Under the pieces are notes generated by a model. The model ran no database searches. It saw nothing but the letters and a program-made list of their open reading frames with translations, and was not told where the DNA came from. A stretch of 64,000 bases of DNA from Denticeps clupeoides (taxonomy: Eukaryota > Chordata > Actinopteri > Clupeiformes > Denticipitidae): the NCBI RefSeq assembly GCF_900700375.1, contig NC_041712.1:24258506-24322505 (forward strand). Direction: 5' to 3'. Every line of letters starts with the position of its first letter. Positions within the stretch are counted from its first letter, which is position 1. A program made the position numbers and the translations under genes. Positions 51,601 through 64,000 of this stretch are shown here, piece after piece.

Positions 51601-52038
51601 TATATATAAAGCCGAAACACATGGCACACACTCCAGAGCCGCCGCGGCGTTTTAATCTGCTCCCGAGTTACGACCCGCGGCGTGGCGCCCAGGCTAAGCT
51701 AACGCGCCGCGGCTAGCACGTAGCATTAGCCACTCGCGGACAACTCGGCGATTTCCCAACTCCCGACTAACACGTCCGGCCGAGGCGCCACACACGCACA
51801 GGACCGGGCGAAGTTGTTCCAAAGTGACACCGCGAACGCGGGGCGCGATCTTTCGACGTCGTTTCGGTAAAGAAAAAAAAAAGCGGCGCGACCGCGCAAT
51901 TGAGCTAATCCGATCTCGGTCGTCAAAAAAAACCCCAAAAACGACAGCGGGGCGAGCGATGCACACGGGAGAGATATGAACACCGTACATCATCCTTTCT
52001 TTCTTTTTACCTTTACGTTCTTCCATGACGCCGAGCAT
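48627..52038 (-). CDS. phf23: PHD finger protein 23
   Basis: A nuclear PHD protein that reads H3K4me3 and has been linked to negative control of autophagy. Exons 52038-52011, 51158-51127, 50855-50760, 50206-49657 and 48829-48627 join in phase to 302 residues (human about 400). The N-terminal conserved block [20 protein letters not shown] is followed by a variable Ser/Pro/Lys-rich middle. Then comes [20 protein letters not shown] and the C4HC3 PHD finger at about residues 247-292: CYC, IECNQC, WVHLSC, FFCHKC. The tail is a basic [11 protein letters not shown]. Intron 4 holds a SINE-B, a SINE-A and a Rex1-type 3' fragment; intron 3 holds a SINE-A/SINE-B nest. It starts 957 bp from ctdnep1, divergently. 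Confidence 0.95.
48926..49127 (+). repeat. SINE-B, head lost
   Basis: From the B box (gttcgaatcccgatccgcc) to the tail (tgacaatctctttcccttca), with one duplicated word gaggtgccact. Confidence 0.92.
49190..49373 (+). repeat. SINE-A
   Basis: The words gtagtagtggggtaacacac, ggttcaaaccccacttacta and tggtaaatgctgtaaatgta. Confidence 0.93.
49438..49590 (+). mobile_element. Rex1-type LINE 3' end
   Basis: The words gcaatttcccacttgtggga and ctaataaaggttgatctaat with terminal ttatct repeats match the 3' end of the element at 41160 in the other orientation. Confidence 0.8.
50290..50711 (-). repeat. SINE-A split by a SINE-B
   Basis: SINE-A body 50290-50436 ends at gagtgtgttacc; its last piece cccactaggctacaaccgcc reappears at 50691-50710. 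A full SINE-B lies between. Confidence 0.9.
50437..50690 (+). repeat. SINE-B inserted in SINE-A
   Basis: Head (gtggcctagcggttaaggaa), an internal duplication of ccgtccccacacact, tail (atgtgacaatcacttcactt). ttacc occurs at both junctions (likely target duplication). Confidence 0.92.
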
Positions 52039-52994
52039 TGTTGCAGGACGAATAAGAAGCAGCTACAGACGCGGCGGTTTCTGCCACCAAACGAGCAACG
52101 TTTAAATTGTTGATCTGTTAAATACGACGACTATTAATGAACTAACAGCCCCGATTTAACGCGGGGAAAGAAGCCGGACTGAGGCGAAAACTACCGCTTG
52201 ACCAGGCAGACATGGCACAACACTGTCCGCTAAAGAACGACTTTTTTTTCCTACTTCAACCCGATCCTCTGCGTCCGGCTCCGCCTACAAATCCAGTCCG
52301 GGTCTTCACCGGATTCGGCGCTCCGCGGCTTCACGTTGCGAGCGTGGCAAAACCCGGACTGGATTCAGGTCGGACTGCCGCGTTCAGAGCCACGACACGT
52401 TCGTTTCAAACAAGCAAATGGCACAAAGGGCCGAATGGCGACTACGTGTACGATTAATCAAAAAATAAAAATCACCCGAATGGATCCAAGGGACTCGAAC
52501 ATAAAACAGAGATATAACGCACATTGAAGGAAATATTTTAATATAATGTTAATTGTCGGCACGTGGTGTTTGGTTCCAGCTCTGGTTGTGCATTCGTGTA
52601 CATATTTGTCCTTTTTCATTATTATTATTATTACTACTGCGCGTCGTCCTTCCAGGAAGTGACGTCAGTGGCTCCCGATGGCGGCTCGCAGCGAGTCTGA
52701 GGATTTTGTGTAGAGACGCGTTTTCATGGCGCCGTTCGCGACTCTCTGCCCGCTCGGAAGCGTTCCCGCGGTCTCCGCGTCTGCCCGCCGCTCCCCGTCG
52801 AGACTTTTCGGCCCGTAGGTAGATGTCGGGGGTGCTTTTGCTTTCCAGGTCACCCAGCCAACTAAAATAGCAACACCGCGGGACAGCAGCTCCCCTTCCT
52901 CGCCGTCCTCCCCCAGACACCATGCCTCTCGCCCGGCGTAGATGAGCCAGCTTCGGCGCGTTTCTGGAGGCCGCCTCGCCGCTGGACCCTCAGC
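52039..52994. promoter_or_regulatory. Bidirectional promoter region, phf23 / ctdnep1
   Basis: 957 bp between two divergent starts. It is CpG-rich at 52.65-53.0 kb and contains TGACGTCA at 52662-52669. No TATA box is obvious. Confidence 0.5.
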
Positions 52995-55900
52995 ATGCTG
53001 AAAACCCGCCAGTGTTTGCTCGGGATCCGCACCTTCCTCGGACTGACGTCCAAACTGTGGGGCTTCGTCTTGTACGTGCTCAGGAAGCACTTGAGGACGG
53101 TCAGTAGGCCCGAGTTCACTGGTGTAATGGTCTGGTCTCCCCAACAGGAACTGGGCAACGGGTGTCCAAAAGTGTGAAGCACACAAACAATGGCCATTAA
53201 AACGTGAAAGCGGCGACGGTGTTGGGTGTAAATTAATGAATGATGTCCTACCAGTAAAAGATATGTCATGAAAATAATGAAAATTAGGTGAATCGGTCTT
53301 TGACGTATGGGGGTTTTCGTTGGTGCATCAACGTAGATTAGAAGGGGTGCTAGTATCCTAGTGTGTGTTGCCTATGAACCAGAAGACCCAGGTTCAAGCC
53401 CCACTTACTACCATCGTGTTCCTGAGCAAGACACTTGTCTCCAGGGGGGACTGTCCCTGTAACTACTGATTGTAAGTTGCTCTGGATAAGGGCTGTAAAT
53501 GTAGAATGTCTGGGTTGCTTGGCCGGTATAGGAGGCCGTCAGTTTGCTCTGTAAAATTATTTTTTAAAGGGGTCTAGATATGATGAAGCTGCAGGTCAGT
53601 GGCTTGGCCGCATGTGGCGGGCAGAAGGAACAGCGGAGTCTGCCTGCCGCCAGGCCGGTGGTGGTTACCGGAAGACTTACAAACACACACCGACTCATTC
53701 AGAGAAGTGCTGAAAGGGAATAAAACTGGCAGGTCTTGGCTTCTGCGTGCCACGCACGGAGGAAAAAAAAAAAAAAAAAAAAACACGTTCAGACGATGTG
53801 CACACAATTTGGGGTCTGGACCCCACTAACTCACATTTGACCTTTTTCTCTCTACAGATAATTCAGTATCAAACTGTTCGTTATGACGTATTACCTCTCT
53901 CCCCTGTGTCCAGAAACAGACTCAGTGAGTACCTCCCCTTAATGCAGTAGCAGTGCTTCTAGTGGAAAATATATCTAATGGAAGACCGGGTTGAGAATGT
54001 TTTTATGTAATGCTTTCTTTTATATGGCATTTTTATATTATTTAAAAAAAAAAAAAATAGACCAGATTAAAAAGCTTTTGGTGGTACATCGTTTAGATGC
54101 TGTCAAACGCAAAATCCTGGTGCTGGACCTGGACGAGACCCTCATCCACTCGCACCACGACGGCGTCCTGCGACCCACGGTGCGGCCTGGCACGCCGCCG
54201 GACTTTGTCCTCAAGGCGAGACGCGACGAGCACATGCATCTTGTTTAGTCCAGACTGTAATGAAATTCTTGCATGATCTGATTTGAAGCAGATGGAATAT
54301 TCAGGGCCATGTAATACCCGTCCTCACCATAGTCTGTTATCGTCCTGCAGGTAGTAATAGACAAACATCCTGTAAGGTTCTTCGTACATAAAAGACCACA
54401 CGTGGACTTCTTTTTAGAAGTGGTGAGTACGTTTTTTTTTTTTTGTTTTTTTGTTTTTTGGTAGGTGGGGTAACGTCATTTTGATGTGTAATTAACTTTG
54501 GTTTGGCCACACAAACGTGTGTGCGTGTGTCTTTCTCTGATCCTGCAGGTCAGCCAGTGGTATGAACTGGTTGTGTTCACAGCCAGTATGGAGATCTATG
54601 GCTCTGCCGTGGCAGACAAGTTGGACAATAATAAGGGTGTACTGAAACGCCGATACTACAGACAGGTATGGGCTTCCTTCGCATTCAGCATCAACAGCAA
54701 ACCCCGCTTCCTACCGTGGTGTCCCAACAAGACAGTTGTGGCAGTGGTGGCCTAGTGGGTAAGGAAGCTGCCTCGTGATCGAAGGGTTACGGGTCCAAAT
54801 TCCATAACTCCCGGCAACTGCCGCTCTGGATAAGTGCTGTAAATGTAGATGTATAACACTAATTCCAACAAAGTTGCGATGCCGTGTAATATGTAAATAA
54901 TAAAAGATATTCACAGACGAAAATAGAAACCATATTGGATATTGAAGCATCTGATACATTTTACACTTTAATGAGAAATATTAGTGAATTTTTACCTTTA
55001 TTGCAGCATCTTAGAAAGTATAGATCTGAAGGTAAAAATTGTGAATACTTTGAATATTTTGTACATATAATGACAAATAAAATCACCTTTGTCACATGAT
55101 GGTAGCAGTTTGAAGATTTTCCCCGCTGTCCTACATTTACAGCATTTATCAGACTCCCTTATCCAGAGCGACTTACGGTCAGTAGTTACAGGGACAGTCC
55201 CCCTGTGGAGACACTCAGGGTTAAGTGTCTTGCTCAGGGACACAATGGTAGTAAGTGGGGTTTGAACCTGGGTTTTCCGGTTCAAAGCCGAGTGTGTTAC
55301 CCGCTAGGCTACTACCACCCCTTAGGCACCGTTTGATGTAGATGTTCTGTAGGGAGGTGCAAAGCTTCCAGTTAGGACGATCTCAATAGCACCGTTGTAG
55401 AACATACCGAAGCAATGTCTGCGTGCAAGAAACTATTTAATCAATAATAGAGGCCTTAATTCTGCACTGCATTAAAAACGCATGTTATTCCGTCCTGGGA
55501 ATGGCTGCATGGGAGCAGGAACTTTTTTGCACATTTGGAAAAAATAATAATATTTTAGGTGTGTTTTGTTTTTGTCGGTCAGCACTGCACTTTGGACCTG
55601 GGCAGCTACGTTAAGGACCTGTCAGTGGTTCACAGTGACTTATCCAGCATAGTAATTTTGGACAATTCACCTGGAGCTTACCGCAGCCACCCGGGTGAGT
55701 TAAACTTGCGCCAGTTAACAGAGACGTTTCTACGAAATCTGATTGATTTTTTTTTTTTCCCCTCTCCTCCCATCCCACAGACAATGCAATTCCCGTAAAA
55801 TCGTGGTTCAGTGACCCAAGTGACACAGCACTTTTAAACTTGCTGCCCATGTTGGACGCACTGAGGTGAGGTCAATTGTGTCTCAGCGCTCCTCGAACTT

Positions 55901-56225
55901 TTCGTGATGATCAGCACTTTAGAAAATATTTGGTTGAACAGCACAGGCTTTTTTTCTAAACTAGTTTAAACAGGAGGCAATTAATTTCCCAAAATGAATA
56001 CTATTTATTGTTGACTGTCCTCAGCTGCCAATACTACAGTCAAATACAAGGAATTATAGTAATACTTAATAAGAATAAGTAATATTAACAGCTTAACACT
56101 ATAGGGGAACCAGAGGACCACTATTGTTTTTTTATTAATCTATTATTCTCTCTCCCTTTTGAAGGTTTACCTCAGATATCCGATCCGTCCTGAGTCGAAA
56201 TCTCCACCAACATCGCCTTTGGTGA
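52995..56225 (+). CDS. ctdnep1: CTD nuclear envelope phosphatase 1 (Dullard)
   Basis: A HAD-type Ser/Thr phosphatase of the nuclear envelope/ER that dephosphorylates lipin. Exons 52995-53099, 53858-53924, 54097-54215, 54351-54422, 54549-54665, 55583-55694, 55781-55865 and 56165-56225 give 245 residues (human 244). An N-terminal hydrophobic segment ([15 protein letters not shown]) anchors it. The catalytic motif [14 protein letters not shown] (DxDxT) is in exon 3, FTASMEIYG in exon 5 and [19 protein letters not shown] across exons 6-7; the end is NLHQHRLW. The exon-3 acceptor chosen (54096) gives the usual NAVKRKI; an upstream AG at 54059-54060 would add 13 residues. Intron 3 starts with GC (AAG then gcgaga), which phase and homology require. 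It is followed by gabarap, as in human. Confidence 0.97.
53345..53502 (+). repeat. SINE-A, internally shortened
   Basis: The words aaccagaagacccaggttca and gattgtaagttgctctggat; it lies in ctdnep1 intron 1. Confidence 0.88.
54735..54855 (+). repeat. SINE with SINE-B-like head and SINE-A-like tail
   Basis: Head ggcagtggtggcctagtggg with a diverged B box (ggtccaaattcc), then a short body and the tail gctctggataagtgctgtaa. It is a third, compact SINE type or a recombinant. Confidence 0.7.
55134..55320 (-). repeat. SINE-A, full length, reverse
   Basis: Tail tttacagcatttatcagact at the left, head acccgctaggctactaccac at the right; ctdnep1 intron 5. Confidence 0.94.
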
Positions 56226-60120
<3,895 letters not shown>

Positions 60121-61404
60121 TGTTTCACAGCTTATCCTCGGTGTGCCGAAACCTGTAACACCGAAAACAAGATATAAATCATTTAAATGACCCTGCCACC
60201 CACTTTCACATGACATTGCCTATTCAGTCTTATTTTAGCACTCTGCCACACCATATTTTTTGCCTTGTTTCACTGGTTCAGTTCACACTCACTCCATACA
60301 TCACCTGGACATTTAAAGTCATACCACTACTACTTAAATATAATATTTTTAAAGAGTACACTTAATGTTAATGCAACATTGCCATAATTATTTGTGTATT
60401 ATGTATTTAATTCATAATTCCCTGCCAGTTACTTTAAAGTTTTCATGAGACTTCCTGTACATCTTTAAGCTATCACCTTGAATATAATTGAGTTTTTCTG
60501 CTATTCTTTAGTATTTCTTCTGTTTGTTTCAATTTTATTCCATGCACAGCTGTGTTTGTAAATGGTTCTTGCATCCATTATAAAGTTGATGGACAAAAAC
60601 TGGTTTATGCCCTGTTTTGTTTTTTTGCGATAATGAAGCGTTTTCACCTGAATTACGTCACGTGGATGACGTCATTACACGGGCAGTTGAATTCCGTTTT
60701 TTTTTTAATTATTACGTTAACGCCACCTTGTCATCAGACTATAAGACTCCGTCGCGGCCGTCGACGCGGATTATAACGCGCGGCGTGACGCGTTATTCCC
60801 GCGACGCCGCGTCACCGGAAGCGCGCCGGGGGGCGGGGCGGGTTCGGGCGAGTCGTGTCACATTTCTCATGTCGGCGTCAGCGCAGCATCCGCCGCCGCC
60901 GCCGCCGCGCGTCGTCCCAAGAACGAACCAGCTCGGCAGGGCCGCTCCCTCCCAAAGCGGACAAAAGTGCGTCTGAGGGGATTCCGCTCTGTGAACCGAA
61001 TCGGTGCTAGCTGGCTAGCGGCTGCAGCCGCCGGGCTCCGCTGGACATGCATCCACCACCACACCAGCACAACACAACAAGGCACATTTCCACGGCCGAG
61101 CTCTTACTGAACAGCTCGCAAGCCAGCTAGCAACATTTTTGGTTTTTTCTTTTGTTTTTGTGTTTTTTTGCAGCAGTAGTGATATCTGAATTTCCTTCTT
61201 GCTGTTGAGTAGTTGCTCCTTTTTCTTACTGATTGTCTGTCCTTGATAGAATTTGATATGGTAAGTTGATCGTTGCACTGTTAAGAGAACAATGCGAACG
61301 TCTTTTGACGTGCGTCAGCAGGTGTTGTTGGGTGTAAATGCGCGTAGGTAAAAGTGTGACTCCCGTCCTGCCGCTTGCAGCTGGCCCCTCCGGTCCCCAC
61401 CATC
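60121..61404. other. gabarap 3' UTR and gps2 5' region
   Basis: AT-rich 3' UTR-like DNA to 60.65 kb, then a CpG-rich promoter (60.72-61.1 kb) with (CCG)n. A non-coding gps2 first exon probably ends at 61260 (donor gtaagttg), with its acceptor at 61380. Confidence 0.6.
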
Positions 61405-63726
61405 ATGCCAGCCCTGCTCGAGAGGCCGAAGCTGTCCAACGCCATGGCCCGAGCCCTGCACAAGCACATCATGCGAGAGCGGGAGAGGAAGCGGCAGGGT
61501 GAGTTCCTCTGATGCCTTTCCGGGGTCGGAGGCGGGCCCGTAATCGGAGGGCTCCCAAGGCGCCACTGAGGTCCCCTCGATCGAGGTACCGTCCCCACAC
61601 ACTGTTCCCCGGGCGCCTGTCATGGGCGATGGTTCAGTACAGAAGACACATTTAACCATGCTGTGGGGGCAGTGGTGGCCTAGCAGTTAAGGAAGCGGCC
61701 CCGTAATCAGAAGGTTGCCGGTTCGAATCCCGATCCACCATGGTGCCACTGAGGTGCCACTGAGCAAAGCACCGTCCCCACACACTGCTCCCCGGGCGCC
61801 TGTCATGGCTTCTCACTGCTCACTCAGGGTGATGGGTTACATGCAGAGGACAAATTTCACTGTGTGCACCATGTGCTGTGCTGCACTGCTGTGTATCACA
61901 TGTGACAACCACTTTACTTCTTCACTTTTACAATGACAGCCACAAAAGTGTTGATTTCTTTTTTTTTTTACCCATAGAGGAGGAAGAGGTGGACAAAATG
62001 ATGGAGCAGAAAATTAAAGAAGAAGAAGAAAGGAAGAGGAAGAAGGAGATGGAGGAGAGGATGTCTTTAGAAGAAACCAAAGAGCAGGTGTGAGTTGGTA
62101 GCAGTGACAAAAGGACGTTCTGTTTTTTATTGTTACCTTGTCAGTGATGCTTCTCCTGCTCCGTGCCAGATCATGAAAATGGGTGAGAAGCTGCAGGGCC
62201 TCCAGGAGGAGAAGCACCAGCTCTTCCTTCAGCTCAAGAAGGTTTTGCACGAGGAGGAAAAGAGACGGAGAAAAGAGCAGAGGTGGTTTGTTGAGACATT
62301 CCCGTGTCGTGTTAGAACGAACGAGGAAAACGCGAATGTTTTAACCAAACGCTTCTACCTCGTCCAACTTTAGTGACATGACCACCCTGACTTCAGCCAC
62401 CTATCAGCCCAGTATGGCTATTCATTCCGGACAGCATTTGTTAAGCATGCAAGGTGAGTTGCTTCATCTTGTCTTATCGGGAATACACACGTCATCTTGT
62501 CTTGTTGTCTTCAAACGTAGCCTGTGGAGGATATCGAGAAACTCGCCACTCAGCAGCCATCTTAATAGTTTCACTATTAACTAACACGGCATGGCCTGAA
62601 TAAAGCAGTGGGGAGCCAGTGGCGGGAGCCATGATCAGTGTGTGGGGACGGTACATTGATGTCTTGACAGTCGGCTCTGGAATTTGTCCCCTTATGACGT
62701 CATAGTGGTTACCTCCCGTTTCCCATGCTTTTTCCGGCCAGAGAATTTTCCGCCCCTCCCCTAAAACATTATCTCCACCGACCGTCATGGCTTCCAAACG
62801 TGCAAAGCATTGCAGGTGATTGGATGTAGAAATGAGCTCAAATTTTTTATTTTTATTTTTTTTGTTCGGACACGCGAGACGCGATCAGACCCCCTTATCC
62901 AGAGCGCCTTACAATCAGTAGTGACAGGGACAGTCCCCCTGGAGACACTCAGGGACACAATGGTAAACACAAGTGGGGTTTGAACCCGGGTTTCCAGGCT
63001 CATAAGCGAGTGTCTGAATTTCAGAAAGAGACTTCAGATACAGAATTAGGGGACCAACAAGACCGATATAAAAGCAAAAACTTAAAAAAGCAGAAGCTTC
63101 TGCTTTTGGGGGGGGACTGGATTTTTTGTTTCAGTATATTACTGCCTGAACATACTTTTAATTGTCTTTCCAGCCAACCCGGGGGGTCATGGCCGGCCGG
63201 GTGCCCTTCTCGGCGAGCGCAGCAAGCAGCTCTTTCAGGCTCCTGTCATCCCTGTGAGTTGGGCTGTTTGTGCATGCGATGAATTACGCCGGTGCTGCAA
63301 ATACGGAATTCCACCTGATCCTGACGTGAAAGCCAGCGACGGACCCTGTCCCGCATGTCTTCCCAGGGCCGACACTATCAGCCCCAGCAAGGCTTCGGCG
63401 CGGGCAGCTCTGAGCACGCTCAGTACTCCGGCGGGCAGCCGGGCCACGGGCCCTACGGTGTCACCCAGCCCCAACACGCCTCCCCCTTCACCCCCGGCCA
63501 GCCGGTGCCTGTCAGCTACGCTGGTGGCTCGCAGCTCCGAGGTGCGCTTGTCTGTCGGTGTCAGGTAAAATGAAATCGGCATCGCCGCTTGGCGTGCAGG
63601 AAGATGTAATGTTGTACGTGACTTGCTTTTTTTTTTTCCCAGGAGCCTCAGCATTCCAGACCATGCCCTACTTACCCCACCAGCAGCAGGGCTACACAGT
63701 CCACACCCACTTCCCGGCTCAGCAAG
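61405..63726 (+). CDS. gps2: G protein pathway suppressor 2, 5' part (partial)
   Basis: A subunit of the NCoR/SMRT-HDAC3 corepressor with cytoplasmic roles in JNK and ubiquitin signalling. Exons 61405-61498, 61978-62087, 62170-62282, 62374-62453, 63174-63253, 63367-63541 and 63643-63726 stay in phase; the gene runs off the window. MPALLERPKLSNAMARALHK opens the protein. A highly charged coiled coil (EEEVDKMMEQKIKEEEERKR, EKLQGLQEEKHQLFLQLKKV) is the part that in mammals binds NCoR/SMRT and TBL1. A Gln/Pro/Gly-rich middle follows (RHYQPQQGFGAG, YLPHQQQGYTVHTHFPAQQG). Intron 1 carries two SINE-B copies in tandem, intron 4 the repeat R/SINE-A nest. Confidence 0.96.
61523..61923 (+). repeat. Two SINE-B copies in tandem
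   Basis: A degenerate copy (61523-61660) is followed by a full one (61667-61923), both forward, in gps2 intron 1. A short reverse SINE-B scrap is at 62590-62655. Confidence 0.88.
62640..63085. repeat. Interspersed repeat R, copy 3, split by SINE-A
   Basis: The words tctggaatttgtccccttat and gtggttacctcccgtttcc at the left; the right end gaatttcagaaagagacttc and gaccaacaagaccgatataa at 63017-63077. A reverse SINE-A (62884-63013) lies between. Confidence 0.7.
62884..63013 (-). repeat. SINE-A, truncated, reverse
   Basis: The words cccccttatccagagcgcct, cagtagtgacagggacagtc and ttccaggctcataagcgagt. Confidence 0.88.
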
Positions 63727-64000
63727 GTGGGCGTCTCGCGCTCCTGTTGTGTGGTTTGGCCAAACCCCACAATGCTCTTGGTTGTGACGTCTTGTGAGCT
63801 TCCGAAGCTCCAGAACTATCTAGCAAAGTATCTGCTGCGTTTTCTTCAGGTGCTTTGAACAAGAGCACAGAATTCTGTCTTCAGAGCTCAGCATTCCAAA
63901 AGTGGTCATTTGACCTTTTGACCTTTGGGGCTGTTTGTCTGTATGCATATAGTTTTAAATGTCCCTTGACATTATTTTATTTTTTTTGCTTTTATATCGG

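Overview
The window reads as nuclear DNA of a teleost fish. The genes carry many short introns, and the protein sequences are closest to vertebrate families. A SoxB1 gene has the fish-type sox19 start. The spaces between genes are full of tRNA-derived SINEs, 5'-truncated LINEs, Tc1-like remnants and (GT)n microsatellites. No species can be named from the sequence alone.

Layout: (i) 1-4.0 kb holds the 3' half of rfc2 (+) and lat2 (-), a pair also adjacent in human 7q11.23. (ii) 6.2-11.2 kb holds an L6-type tetraspan gene (-) and mpdu1 (+), which are divergent. (iii) 12-21.8 kb is a large space around sox19 (-, the SOX15 counterpart), with GC-rich, Sox/POU-motif-bearing upstream DNA. (iv) 21.8-33 kb holds eif4a1 (-), with an antisense tRNA-Gly-like sequence in an intron, and senp3 (-). 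(v) 34-44 kb is a repeat-rich island with three minus-strand coiled-coil reading frames I do not recognise. One of them carries an array of about 13 units of 62-63 residues. All three have the same TATA-like decamer about 40 bp before the ATG, and all are interrupted by in-frame stops. The same island holds nested LINEs, a Tc1-like remnant and a 92-bp-arm palindrome. (vi) 46-64 kb holds plscr3 (-), phf23 (-), ctdnep1 (+), gabarap (+) and the start of gps2 (+). Their human counterparts, together with MPDU1, SOX15, EIF4A1 and SENP3, lie in 17p13.1.

The host genes do not form one pathway. They are a conserved neighbourhood of housekeeping and regulatory genes: DNA replication, N-glycan precursor use, translation, SUMO removal, lipid scrambling, chromatin reading, lipin phosphatase, autophagy and a corepressor subunit. 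The part least explained by known families is the 34-44 kb island. Exon boundaries were read by eye from splice sites and phase; summed exon lengths were checked to stay in frame for every complete gene except lat2, where one small exon is missing from the model.
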